Origin: Trichoplax sp. H2
Taxonomy: Eukaryota > Placozoa > Uniplacotomia > Trichoplacea
DNA: 64,000 bases
Assembly: GCA_003344405.1 (NCBI GenBank)
Contig: NOWV01000046.1
Location: forward strand, 372,001-436,000
Direction of reading: 5' to 3'
Shown here: piece by piece, positions 1 to 11,335 of the stretch
Layout: each line of letters starts with the position of its first letter
How positions within the stretch are numbered: the first letter of the stretch is position 1
The notes under the pieces: generated by a model
Seen by the model: the letters and a program-made list of their open reading frames with translations, nothing else
The model's database searches: none
What the model was told of the DNA's origin: nothing
Made by a program: the position numbers and the translations under genes

Positions 1-120
1 TTTCTTCAGATATTGGTACACGGTAGATACAGTCTTGAAATGATCTTTAAAACCTGCGCACTTTTATTAATAAATCATAATTGCATCGCCGTTTATTATT
101 ATCAATAGATTATCTTTAGT

Positions 121-1041
121 TTATTATATATTCCGTAAAGCGGACATCATTACATTTAGATTAAGCTATGCATGTAATTGTCGAGGCGATCATCTAACCT
201 GCTGGAAAGTAATCTTGAAAGTTATTATATATATATTATATCGGTATTACACTGTACCATAATAATCGGAGGAATTTGGGTACTTTTACAACTCTTTGCT
301 AAAGTATTTATTATATCGGTTGCTTTTATTGCAACCCACAGTGACTTCTTTGCTTCTCATTTAGGAGCATTTTTATCACTAATTTATTGTATGCGACGAT
401 TATTAAAACTCATTTATTAAAGAGAAGGACATGCTTTATGAAGATATACTAAATATGAGGCAAGAGATGGAACACGAAGCCACGGATTATTTTTCATCAG
501 ATAATGGAGAATTGGAAATACGATTTGCCCTAACGTATCAAGGTGTTAGACTAGATTTGCCTGAAAGATTTTTTAATTTACGGGAGGCGATAAAGCAAAA
601 TCTTGAAAGGATAGCTTTAAATGATGCAGATGTAATCGAATTTGAAGGACAGACTATGAATATCATTTTCAAGCTTATTAGTAGAGAACAGGAAGGAAAA
701 AAGTCCTATAAGGTTACATTTTCTCGATTCGATCATCAGTGGATCATCTACGCGATATTATCAATAAAGAGTTATCTCGTCAGCAAGAAGAATTTTTACA
801 GTCATCAATCAAACAATTTTATTTTGATATTCCTATGGAAAATTGCAACGAAATGGATATTGCTATACCTAACATTCTGCGATATATTCATAGATATACA
901 TTTTTTTACACGAAAGGAAGAACCGTCAATCCATTTGCTCAGTTGATTCAAATTTCCTCTGGTAGAACACTATCACATGGAACTAAATGTAATCAAGAGC
1001 TTTATTTCTCACAGGTCAGTAATAATTTATCGTATTCATAA
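121..1041 (+). pseudogene. Broken paralogue of the multipass membrane protein encoded at 23582-26378
   Basis: Three overlapping frames together read like residues about 460-700 of the intact membrane protein at 23582-26378, but no single frame stays open. Around 121-210 one frame gives a Cys-containing loop. 178-420 then gives two membrane segments (YYIYIISVLH, LLQLFAKVFIISVAFIA) matching LFYLYYISAL and FQFLSRLILTTIAFVIA of the intact gene. 431-735 gives the cytoplasmic part, with LEIRFALTYQGVRLDLPERF opposite VVVYLAIEDGLVEVDVPECF. From about 737 the reading moves to a third frame (DHLRDIINKELSRQQEEF) opposite the helix-rich part of the intact protein. At least two, probably three, frame changes are needed, near 215, 415 and 735. 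None sits at a good splice junction, so decay (or assembly error) fits better than introns. The 5' part would lie before the window. The family itself is not one I can name. Confidence 0.6.
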
Positions 1042-1379
1042 TTTAATATTTCACTAGACCAAGATAAATGCTATCAAAATGATTAATAAAAAAATCAATT
1101 TATTTCAATGCGAGTTATTTTAGAGATTCGAATAGGTCATAACGATTATTATTATTATTCTATTAGGCCATCGTATTACTCAAGTTTAACGGATAAAGGA
1201 TTTTAGGATGTAAATTGGATTATACTTGTAAAGATAACCCGCTACTTGATAACGATTGCGCAATTTTTATGTGATCATATGGGATTTGGAAATAGGTAAC
1301 GATCGAATTTTGTATTAAGAGATGATTAGTTTCTCAGTCTATTAAGACAAAAATTGATTTAAATTCTTCGATAACATAA
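1042..1379. other. Non-coding spacer, nothing recognised
   Basis: AT-rich sequence between two decayed genes. I see no open frame of length, splice-flanked exon or repeat here. Confidence 0.6.
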
Positions 1380-1849
1380 TCTGTCGATATTCTTCCAGTC
1401 TGACGAACTTATTCATATTTATATTGTCTTTCCATAATAGTTCCGAATGGACAATCATGTAAGTGAACGATATCTCGAAGTATACGTAATAACCAATCGA
1501 CGTCTGTTACAATAATTCCTCCATCGCCTACTTTATCACAAAATAGAATTTCGCCTAAATCGTGTAAATACGTTAACATATCTCTTAATTCTTCATCACT
1601 TTCGTGTAAACTGTATTTTTCAGCTAATCGTGTAATTTGTTGTATTGTCATTATTTTATCGATTTTTATCAGTAATAATTTGATTGATTAACGATGGCCT
1701 GATGTTATTGTCCGTTTGACTGTTAGATTAATTAACATCATTATGTGCTGGTTTATGCAGTATAGTAGCCATAACGTACCATCGTATAGGAATAGGATCA
1801 CTCATAAACGGTATCGATTCATCAAATTATTTCATAATATCATGTAGTC
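1380..1849 (-). pseudogene. Second, partial COR-domain copy of a ROCO-type gene (decayed)
   Basis: On the minus strand this repeats the start of the COR segment found at about 2556-2032. It begins with LHDIMK, continues with PIPIRWYVMATILHK, and then has the winged-helix-like stretch MLTYLHDLGEILFCDK followed by IIVTDVDWLLRILRDIV (1409-1651). COR is the dimerisation domain that follows the Roc GTPase in LRRK/ROCO proteins; the LHDLGEI..F signature and the following D-W-L pair are typical. The copy is broken: the codon after LHDIMK is TAA where the other copy has CAA (Gln), and a further stop and frame change separate the first part from 1651. It ends abruptly near 1380 without the rest of COR. 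It is best explained as a tandem duplication of the neighbouring segment followed by decay. Confidence 0.55.
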
Positions 1850-2556
1850 GTAGACAGTAAAATATTCCATCTGTGATATACGGAATTTCATCGTATTCGT
1901 ATCCAATATGTAGCGGAACTGACAAATAATATAGCGATAAATCAAATGGCTCAACTTCAGGTTCTAATAAATACGGAACGAGATACTGACACGTAACTCT
2001 ATCACTTCCATCTCGGATACCGCAAACAATATCATAACTCCATTAAATCAATTATACTCTTCTTAGTATCAATATCTAAATGAATTTCTTTACAGTTAAG
2101 AACATAATCAGTATAGTCTATCGATATTCTTCCAGTTTGACGAACTTGCTCATATTTCCCTTGTCTTTCTAAACTTCCAGATTGACAATCATGTAACTGA
2201 ATAATTGCGCGAAATATACATAATAACCAATTAATGTCTGTTACAATAATTCCTTCATCACCTACTTTGTCACAGAATACAATTTCACCCAAATCGTGTA
2301 AATACGTTAACATATCTCTTAATTCGTATTTTTGAGCTAATTGTCTAATTTGTTGTATCGTCATTATTTTATCAATTTTATCACTTATAATTTGATTGAT
2401 TATCGGTGGCTTAGTTTCATTCATACCTTGATCAATATTATCATACTCGTACAGTGATTTATGTAATATGGTAGCCATAGCGTATCATCGGATAGGAATA
2501 GGTTTATTCATAAATGGTATTGAATCAACGAATTGTTTCATAATATCATGCAATAC
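1850..2556 (-). pseudogene. COR domain of a ROCO-type (Roc-COR) gene, decayed
   Basis: Minus-strand frames give a nearly whole COR domain: LHDIMKQFVDSIPF, then PIPIR, a stop, YAMATILHKSL, then MLTYLHDLGEIVFCDK and IIVTDINWLLCIF (2478-2032). After a frame change at about 2032 comes the COR C-terminal half (CQYLVPYLLEPEVEPFDLSL, then YEYDEIPYITDGIFYCLRL). The stop lies where copy 1 (1380-1849) keeps Trp, so this is a TGG to TGA nonsense change. The segment after KSIIDLMEL resumes in another frame, so there is also a frameshift. No Roc GTPase domain precedes it; instead a TPR stretch (2557-3284) joins it directly near 2556. COR dimerises ROCO kinases and GTPases in living genes; this copy cannot encode it intact. 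Confidence 0.6.
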
Positions 2557-3284
2557 GAGCCGACCACCTGGGGATGGTTATCACCTAGGACTGCCAATCG
2601 AATTTGGAGCGATTTAGCAAACATACTCAGAGCCTCATCATGCCTACCATGACTATGATAAACATTTCCTATGTAGCTATAGGAATCGGCAACATGGGGA
2701 TGATTGTGACTTAGGACTGACAGTCGAATTGTCTTTGACTTGTTGTACATAGCAAGAACCTCTCCATGCTTGCCTTGACTAGCATAAGCATTCGCACGCT
2801 GTTATAGGAATCGGCAACATGGAGATGATTGTCACCAAGGACTGACAATCGAATTCTGAGTGAATTAAGATGCATAGAAAGAGCCTCATCATATTTGCTG
2901 TCATTATAATAGGTAGTTTCCATGTTGCTATACAAGGTAGCAACATCGGGACAGCGTTGTTGATAATACAATGTTTAATGTTATGGCAAAATTGTTTAAC
3001 ATCACTTCAAAATCTGGAAAAAGCTTGTAATTAATTATTTGAAAACTATTCATAGATAGAGCCAAATCATAGATGCCACCATTATCGTAGATACGCCCTA
3101 TTTGATCATAGGAGCCGGCAACAATTTTCTCGCTGATATTCTTGCGCTTTGATTTCATTTCAAGAGATTTCTTACTGTCTTTGAGGGCTTCATCCAAGTC
3201 TTCTTGCGCTATTTTAATCTCAGCTTGCATGTATATAATATAAACATGTCGCCAATCTGAATCGATCCTGCAGTTGATTAGCAA
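2557..3284 (-). pseudogene. TPR array (kinesin-light-chain/NPHP3-like repeats) of a decayed gene
   Basis: Three overlapping minus-strand frames carry about four tetratricopeptide repeats of roughly 42 residues: YDQIGRIYDNGGIYDLALSM, DVATLYSNMETTYYNDSKYD, HVADSYSYIGNVYHSHGRHD and the recurring tails LRIRLSVLGDNH and LQIRLAVLGDNHPQV. This A-L/G/A-Y pattern with LGDNHP linkers is that of the TPRs found in kinesin light chain, NPHP3 and many ROCO or NB-ARC proteins. The frame changes at least twice (near 2960 and 2740), and the array runs into the COR segment at about 2556 with no splice signal. The DNA repeats are still visible, for example GTCACCTAGGACTGCCAATC and its variants. I read this as the 5' part of the same decayed gene as the COR segments. 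Confidence 0.55.
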
Positions 3285-4081
3285 AATTACTAATCAATCA
3301 AACTTTTATACCGTAGCGATGGAGTTAGTACTGTACGGTTCTCAGACGGACGGAACATCTGGAATTTTGCAGTAGTTGACGGTACTGTACACTCATGTAC
3401 AGTACTATAGTACAGTAAGGCAAAATCAGCCCAAATACTGTACACTGTACAGCCCTCGCTTGCAAACAAGCAAGACGAGCTTGGCGTGAGCTTGCAAAGT
3501 GTTAAGGAAAGTCATCAAGCTTAGGTGAATTTTTTCCATGCAGATCGAGCTTGCGTAGCACTTTCCAATTGAAATTGGAGAAATTGTCAACTTATTTTAG
3601 CACACTGTACATATGTACATCAGCTATTACTTCAACATCAAACGGTAAGTACTCTACTCTACTCGATAACATGCTGTCAATACCTTGATTGTAATGGGCA
3701 ATTGAGCTGCAAAAATGCAAACGTCTGACCTACTCAGCCTTGGTTGATGCTAAAAAGTTGCTTAAAATGTTTATTAAGTTAATGCGTACCCAAGTACGTA
3801 TAGAGTATGTGCAATTGTCGTAATAAAGCAATGAATCACCATAATTTGCTACATCATTCTGGCTAAATAATACAGTATTTACTAGTCATCAAATTGTATC
3901 AATACTGCATAGTGATAATTTCGTTCTTAATGTAAAGAACATGGTTTTGCATTGTTTGAGTCATCAAAGACTATTGGCAAACACCTTGCGGAGCTTTACG
4001 GGCATTACTGGCCTAATTTGTCTTCGTTTACTCTTTGATCTAGTGGATGGTGGGGAAGTTGACTTGAATTAAGCGTCGACA
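3285..4081. repeat. Non-coding spacer with a GTAC-palindrome cluster upstream of MBD4
   Basis: Between 3325 and 3450 words such as GTACAGTACTATAGTACAGT and TACTGTACACTGTACAG recur, with another GTACATATGTAC near 3606. These are variants of the palindrome TACTGTACAGTA that clusters elsewhere in the window. The remainder up to the MBD4 start is unremarkable AT-rich sequence; no other gene is seen. Confidence 0.6.
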
Positions 4082-6844
4082 ATGCCTAAAAGTAGTTTGC
4101 CCAAAGGTTGGAAGCTATCTGGTAAACCAGATAATCCTAGGAATATCTACTTGATAACGTAAGCCAAACAATAATCTTCTTGTACTGTAGTTTGTAGTGT
4201 ACAGTACAGTCAAAGCTGGGATTCGTCATTTCAAGTTTACTGCATTAGTCAAACGAATGTCCATGATTACAATAAATAAAATAAATTATTGCAAACAATT
4301 CTTTTTCATAGCAACCATAATTATGATGTACACTTTGGCACAATTTTAAAATACACGTATTAATTATTACTTCTGGCATATTTCTATCCTTAGTTAATAA
4401 TTAATCGAACTACGTACATGCTTCCAGTAATGTAAGCGTAAAAACAAAACTATTTGCATAATGATCCACTAATTTGAATTAATACAGACCAGATGGATGT
4501 AAAGTTCGCTACCCGAGCGAAATATGGCGTTATGTTGAGAGGAAAAATTTAAATTTAACGCCTTCCGATTTTGCATATTATCAACGGGTTACCGGTAGAC
4601 AAATGATTTCCGACGATAAAATTAACAAAATTAAAGATGCAAACAATGGCCAGCAGGCACATTCGGATGAAAATGATGCTCATACCCGTAGAAGCAGTAG
4701 CCTTTCTATCGCAAAGGAAAGATGTAAAGTTTTCAATGCAAAAAATAATAACGACAAGTTGGAGAGAAACACTACTACATCTTGTGATAGAATACCTACT
4801 GTTGTAGAAATGAGCAAAAATTCTACAAGACTTCAATCCAAAAATAGGCAAAAGACAAAAACGCTAATGAATGACACGACAGTTAATGAAGAAGTAAATG
4901 AGCAAACAGCCATTGCTAGTCGTACAAGACGTTCTATAAGAAATGTAAAGGTAGTGAATCATAGTATGACAACACAAATGGTGGAACTTTTAGAGGAAGA
5001 TAATATGTTTGATGGTAAAGCTGTTAACCGCAAATCAGCTAAGTTGCTACTACATCCTATCGGCCAATCAAGTCCAGTAATTGCACACAGTAAGATAAAT
5101 AAGGTACCGGTAAATACGCTTGATAAGGTAATCGGAATCAAACAGCGTCTAAGGCAGTCGAAAGTAAACTTGTTAGCAACCAATAATGGATCTGTACGTA
5201 TTAATAATAAAACTGCCAAACATGTAATGATGCCTGTTGATGAAGAAACTAATATCACTGAAAGCAGCAATGCGGCCCCGTCTCAAACACGTCAAGATAG
5301 TCTGGGGCTACGAGACAGATCAAAGCTAGTTAAAACTTTTAAAGCAAAGGTCCTACAAGAAGAACATACAAGAAAGCTTGAAAAACCTGGCGATTTAGAT
5401 TATAAAACAACATTCAAAACATGTGCAAATCAATTGTGTAAGATACCAAAAAGCAGCAGTATTAAAAATACGAAGCTTGATAACACTATACAGGTTAAAT
5501 CTCCAACTATTCAATTGCGTAGAATTTCAAATCGCCGGAATATTGCTATAAAGAATGATGATCAAATGGTTACTGTCAAAGCAGAGGTCATAAATAATTG
5601 CAAACAGACCGTAAAGTTGGAAAGGAAAAATATAATGAAGCGCAAATCATCTGTAAGCAGAAATGCAGACGCAAAAAAGATTAAAATAGCGAAGAGAAAT
5701 AATAACATTACAAAAAATGTACGAGAAATTGCCTTGACCAATCTTAAGCTAAAACAGAGCAAGAATAAGTCAGCTAAATTAATTGGAAAGGGGAAAGTTA
5801 AAAAAATCGGGACTAAAGAGAAAATGAAGAAGGATACTAAAGATTCAGATAGTATTCAAAATGAAGAAAATATTGGTAAGATAAGTAGCCTGAAATCACC
5901 AAAAAATAGAAGCCGTCAAATGGTCATTGAATCAGATGAGTTAGCGATTAAATCAAAATCTAGAAATCCTCGTAAAATTATTAATGGCAAACGTGTCCCT
6001 CGCCATATTAAAGGACCCAAATGGATACCTCCCAAATCTCCGTACAATTTAATTCAGGAAAAGTTATTTGATAACCCTTGGAAACTATTGATTTCAACGT
6101 TATTGCTGCACAATATAACAGGTAAGAGTAGCTAGCTTACAAGCTATTACTCTTCAAGAGAATCTTTTAACGTTATTGCATTATCTGTAGTCGTAGAAAA
6201 AAAAGCTATTCCATTGCTATGGAAATTTTTTGGGCATTATCCCACTCCAGAAATAGCAAGTAATGCTAATTGGAAGGAAATGGCAGAGAATTTCTCTGCT
6301 CTGGACATGCAACATGATCGAGCCAAAATAATCATTAAATTTTCCGGTAGATTTATGTCGTTAATGCATGATTGGTATATTTTGAGGCCTTCACTAACTT
6401 TATTTGCCAAAATGGAAATTTTAGATGAATATATTAAAAAAGATTGGTGTTATCCATGTGAATTATTTGGTATTGGTAAATATGGAAACGATTCTTACAG
6501 AATTTTTTGCGTTAATGAGTGGAAGAAGGTATTGTAAGCTAATATAATATTTTGACGTAAGAGGTCATATTAATTTAGATTGTCATTTATATTACTTTAT
6601 AATTGGCCTTATTATTTTCATCTGATCATAGTTAATATCTTGTATGTTTATCATCCAGGTCTTTCCCAGAGACTACAATCTGGTTAGGTATCATAAATGG
6701 CTATGTCAAAAATATAAATACGTTCCCCGTAAGCGACCTAACGTTACTTTTGATTATACTGTTGGAACTCATGACATAAACCTTAGCGAACTTAAAGATA
6801 TGTTTAAACCGAGTTTGCCCGTAGAGTCAATTCCTGATAGCTAA
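4082..6844 (+). CDS. MBD4: MBD4-type methyl-CpG-binding T:G/U:G mismatch DNA glycosylase, five exons
   Basis: Removes thymine or uracil opposite guanine at deaminated CpG in the nucleus, starting base-excision repair. Exons 4082-4158, 4488-6121, 6197-6346, 6425-6528 and 6659-6844 join in frame with GT-AG introns (329, 75, 78 and 130 nt) to 716 codons plus stop. Residues about 5-60 form an MBD ([10 protein letters not shown], then [20 protein letters not shown]), split by the first intron. About 470 Lys/Arg/Ser-rich residues without clear fold follow. The C-terminal glycosylase domain starts near residue 535 ([26 protein letters not shown]) and runs through [12 protein letters not shown] and [15 protein letters not shown]; the Asp of YGNDSY, about residue 643, is the catalytic Asp of this HhH family. 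AATAAA lies at 6910. The MBD loop after GW is about six residues shorter than in human MBD4. The last 30 residues are lineage-specific. Confidence 0.94.
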
Positions 6845-9800
6845 TAAATTTTGGCGCTTTCCAAGAAGGATTAGAGTTTTTCCAAGATTGCAAGATGATA
6901 TCGTTTTAGAATAAAGTATTTTTTTAAGCGATACAGGTTAGTATGCTAACAAATACCTGTAAAAATTATCACTCTTACTATACAATGTTATAAACATTGT
7001 GTTGCAACTGAAAGAGACCATTGAAAGTTCAATAAAATTAGGAATACTACTTTTTCATGTTTATACTTAATATATTTAGCTCTTTGTATGTAATTTATAA
7101 AATATATGTGAATACTGTGAGCGATGACAGCTCTACATTTCAGTTACAAGAATCCTATATTGTGTTTGCATTAATAGAGATGTGATCCGATATATATATA
7201 TTTGGACAAACTTATTCATCGAGAAAATGTTATATATATATTTTAACCAACTTTACTGGCAGTAACTTATATCTAATGACAAGGTCTATATTTTAACGAC
7301 TTACATAAATATATTTCAATGTACTCACCGAAAACATGCTTGTATAAGACAAAAAATGTTGTTTATATAATGTGCCGTTTTGCAAAATACGAAGGATCTG
7401 TAAAAGAGTACAAGAACTATTGATTTTAAATCTTTCAACAAAGTAGCGTATTTACTGCAATAAACATTATATGATTAGTAAATACAACTAAGAGTTTTTA
7501 CTCTAACGATGCTATGTTTTTACTTTATTACTACATTCGTATGGGTAAATTTAATGTGTAAAAGTGATAATACAATATTCGGAGGGCTCTAGTCGTATGG
7601 ACTTTAGGCATTAATCGTATTCAGGAAATTGGAATCATTTCAGTTGAAGTTAATACCCTTTTAACAATGTGGGTTAATGCTACATAGCGAAATGTATCGT
7701 AATCAATTAATAATAATTTAAGGCCCCATACGTCTAAGAATCTACAAGATTATTCCAAGCGTCTTGAGTTCCATAAAAGCAATTATAATGTATTAATACA
7801 GCTTTCAATATCTGTTTGTCGAGTGTATAATCATTATGAAATATATAGAAAACACTCAACTGCATTATCTATCGCATTTTATTGAAAGGTTATTAAAGGT
7901 ACAGAAATAGACTCGTGCAATGCATAGACAAATAACTGTTTAATGATATCTCTTCGCTGCATCATACTGTTTCGGATCAGTTCGAGTTCAAAATAAGCGA
8001 CTTAAGACATGTATCGTATGCAATGATCAAGTTATCAGATGTAATCTTCAATTGCTTAAATTGAACCAACGGAGCTATTCCATACAGTTACTTCATTGTA
8101 ATAGAAAATATTTGAAATACGCTTATGATATTGTTACGCCATTCGTGGTCAGTTATGGGATCCATTTCTCTTTCTGATGATTCATAGCTCAGGAGCAATC
8201 AGTGCTTCTATCCTTGAATTACAGTATATCATGTTATATTCTGGTAAATGCAGTAGCAAATAATGTTTTCATTGGCTTGGCTTTCCGCTATTATACCTCA
8301 TTAATGTATTAAAATAACTATAACATAGCTTGGCACTGTGAACTAGTATCGCAATTTCGCTAGATATTACCTTCCCTTTAAGCACAATATAACCATTTTG
8401 TTGTAGATTTTTGGATTACCTAATATAATCTACGATACACATATACATTCGCGCATTTGCAATACTTGAGACGAGTAATAATGTGATCTGTATTAGAATT
8501 AGATATTTATAGACTTTATGTTAGCGCTATGTTGAATCGGTCGCGAGACTGTTGCATAGCAGCGATCGTTGGGCTCAGATTGGTCACACCGCAGGCCGAG
8601 AATTAGCTGCTTGGTCGGAGATGAAGTTGTACGTATGGGAATATTTATGTTAAAGTTTTGTTCAAAAACTATGTTGACAAATAAGATAGGCCCGGATCGT
8701 ATAAAAGGGTCTTAGAGAGAGAGCTAAAGTAGCCTTTCAGATTTGCTAAGTCGGGATTAATAGACTAACGTTCTACTATTAGCTATAACCTTTTTATTGC
8801 TAATATTCTGTAACCTTTTTATGTATGTAATAAAGTTATTCTTATCCTAAGGCACTCAGTCTCAGCGTTACTGTGAACCAGTAGTTCGGAATAGCTTAGG
8901 AGTAGCAATTATTACAAGACGACAAATGATAGCTTCTTATTATCGCATATTAGCTAAGCATGTGTCCTAGCATTAGCAAAGAAGGTTTTGCACAATGAAT
9001 AATAAATCGGTCAGAGTAAAATTTAACCAAAAGATGCAGTATTAACATATACGCGTATATAAATTTATTATGTATTTATACTCAATTTTGTAGCGAACAT
9101 TGATGGACTCATAATAGCAATCATACTTGAAATGCGAATGGGGTGATACAGCATATTCAATATATGAACTTAAAGAATTAATTTCAGAGAGTGTATTTAC
9201 AGCGAATATCTATTATGGTACAAATTTAATTTTCACTGCTGATTACCATACTATAGTTTAATCTCATTGAAAAATTCAAAGCAGTATTACCATGGCTATT
9301 GGCTTTGTTATCATACTAAAATATTGCCAATCTTTGCTTATTAATTCATATGATATTTGATGCAGGTATGATTAATAAAACGTCCACTAGGGCTTACTCT
9401 TGCCATTTGGCCAAAGAATGCAATGACTGACTTTGTTGCTAAGGTCTAAATTTAAGACGTTCATATTGTATGGCGTTGCATATTGTTGGTGATAACTGTA
9501 CACTGTACATCTTATAGTATAATATCAATATGCTGACCACTATATTGAATATCTAAAAGCTGAATTTTTCAACCGGGCATTCTGCCATTCTAAAAAAACC
9601 TAAAGTGGTACTGGTATAGTACTCTAAACTATCGCTGTTGCTTTGATGTTATGAATAAGATTATGGACTAGATCATTGCATGCATTAGTCTATTACAACT
9701 AAGCATCGGAGTCAACGACGATTACATACATGTAGTACAATATGATATTCACGTAAAATCCACCGATAAATTTACAAAGGTAGATCATTACGAAATAGAA

Positions 9801-9951
9801 TACTAGAAAAGCGAGGAAAGCTATTTCATGAACTGTAAATCATACCATTTTGAATAGCTCAATCCTATTATACATAATACGAGTATATTATAAAATTTTA
9901 ATTATATTAGCAGTTACTGTCTATTGCCCAAATTTCTGAATTATGCTTCTT
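6845..9951. other. Intergenic stretch, no gene seen (contains an LTR-like block)
   Basis: Begins with the MBD4 3' UTR (AATAAA at 6910-6915). Apart from the more GC-rich block described at 8530-8926, the sequence is AT-rich with frequent stops in all frames, and I find no splice-flanked exon. A TATATA run lies near 7190-7235. Confidence 0.55.
8530..8926 (+). mobile_element. Possible solo LTR or retroelement promoter block
   Basis: This block stands out from its flanks in base composition. It starts TGTTGAATCGG and ends CAATTATTACA. It carries a TATA box (TATAAAAGG, 8700-8708) about 170 nt in and a poly(A) signal AATAAA (8829-8834) about 125 nt later, the internal order expected of an LTR (U3-R-U5). 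No second copy, no reverse-transcriptase remnant and no convincing target-site duplication are visible in the window. It could equally be an isolated RNA-polymerase II promoter followed by a short transcript. Confidence 0.3.
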
Positions 9952-10326
9952 CTATTTGGATCTTTCTGTGGAGAAGGTTTCATAATCTTTCTTATACTGA
10001 CTGCGGCAGTCTTCAATTCCTAATGATAACTGATTAGCTAGGACATCGCAATCTTGGATTCCTTCACATCTTAATAACTCCACAAATACTTCTAAATAGA
10101 GGATAACAAATTGCTTCCTAGAGATAATATCCATAATACTTTGGTTGACATCATAAGCTCTCGATTCTTCAAAATCGGGGATTGACTGCATAATCCGCGA
10201 TGAGCAAAGCAGGTAACGGGTTCGTAGCGCCTCAATAATATTTCTTGGTGCTAAAAAATCGCATATCTCATCACGGTATTGCTGTAAAAGTTTGTTACAA
10301 GGAGAGTATGGGTATTGGTACGGCAT
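9952..10326 (-). CDS. Small single-exon protein with a CARD/death-fold-like helical domain
   Basis: A complete 124-residue minus-strand frame from ATG (10324-10326) to TAG (9952-9954), with no intron. The predicted protein is all helical: LLQQYRDEICDFL, then IIEALRTRYLLCSS, then ESRAYDVNQSIMDIISRKQF, then ILYLEVFVELLRCEG. The spacing of hydrophobic residues and the order of about six short helices resemble CARD domains of adaptor proteins and helicases (family pattern: a first helix ending in L, an I-x-x-L helix, then a hydrophobic F/L-rich helix before the last). Such domains form homotypic contacts in apoptosis and innate immune signalling. There is no other domain, so it would act as a CARD-only adaptor or decoy. 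The assignment rests on pattern alone, and another death-fold or unrelated helical bundle is possible. Neighbours give no functional clue. Confidence 0.45.
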   Translation of the reverse strand: MPYQYPYSPCNKLLQQYRDEICDFLAPRNIIEALRTRYLLCSSRIMQSIPDFEESRAYDVNQSIMDIISRKQFVILYLEVFVELLRCEGIQDCDVLANQLSLGIEDCRSQYKKDYETFSTERSK

Positions 10327-11235
10327 CTTTACTTTACAATTCTATAAATTATAGCACCAGAGTTAGTTTGCTTTAAAAAGAAGTCGGACTAATGATTTGA
10401 CGATGGATATGACGGGCTACTGTAAAAACATCGAGGCAAAAGTTTTACATTAATAGAAACTTGTTATACTGTAGGTTTATTTGCATTGCTAGTCCCTATA
10501 TGGAACGATAGACATATACTGCATACATACATATATAGTGAATATTGATAATATTTCTCTCTCTTCTTCCTTCCCCCCCTCCAAAAAAAACAAAGCATGA
10601 AATAATAATGAATTACTTTAGTGATTTGCTAATTTATTCATCAATACCGCAATAAATTCAATTTGTTCTATTATGCTGAATTATATTGCTAGTAATATGA
10701 ACAGGTCCGAGTTTTGTTCTAAGAAAGGACTGAACTGAAGATCAATATCATTTCAATTTATAGTTAATCGACCGCAGTATACTTCATATTTCTAATTAAA
10801 CTATTTGACGCTCTGGGGGATTGAAAAATTCAATCAGGGTGTGACCAGCAAGCCGCATCGTCGCCCAACTGCACAGCTTGTAAAAGCACTCGGTACGATT
10901 TAAAACAGCACTGTCCGATAGCAGCGTGTAGCCGATACGAGCCAATTTGCGATTCCTCAGATTTATCAATTGGTATTTTGAAAGTAAATAAATAAATAAA
11001 TAAGCCCCGATCCACGTCCACTTCAAATAGTCTCTGATCGAATGCAAAATGCATGTCTGCGATCCGTTTTGACCTCTACCGATCTATGCGTGCATAGAGT
11101 GGCAGAATGACATAGGATTACTGTACCGTTTCACAACCAGAACAATGTGCCTATACAGACAGACCCTTAGTCTCCGGATGGATAGGGAGAACTTGTGTGG
11201 GGAAGGTAATCTTCTAAAGCAAATTCTCCTCTTCG

Positions 11236-11335
11236 GTAAGAAGAAGAATGTCTTTAGAGATGTCTTCTTCTTACCTCTATAGTCTGTACTCATGGACTAC
11301 TAAATGTACCGGCATGTACATTAGTAGTTCATGGC
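11236..11335. repeat. Two adjacent inverted repeats (hairpins)
   Basis: GGTAAGAAGAAGA (from about 11236) is mirrored by TCTTCTTCTTACC ending near 11277, a perfect 13-bp stem with a loop of about 15 nt. Immediately after it, CATGGACTACTAAATGTAC (from about 11291) pairs with GTACATTAGTAGTTCATG ending near 11334, with one mismatch, one bulge and a very short loop. Together they could mark the end of a MITE-like element or fold in RNA. No coding function is apparent. Confidence 0.6.
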
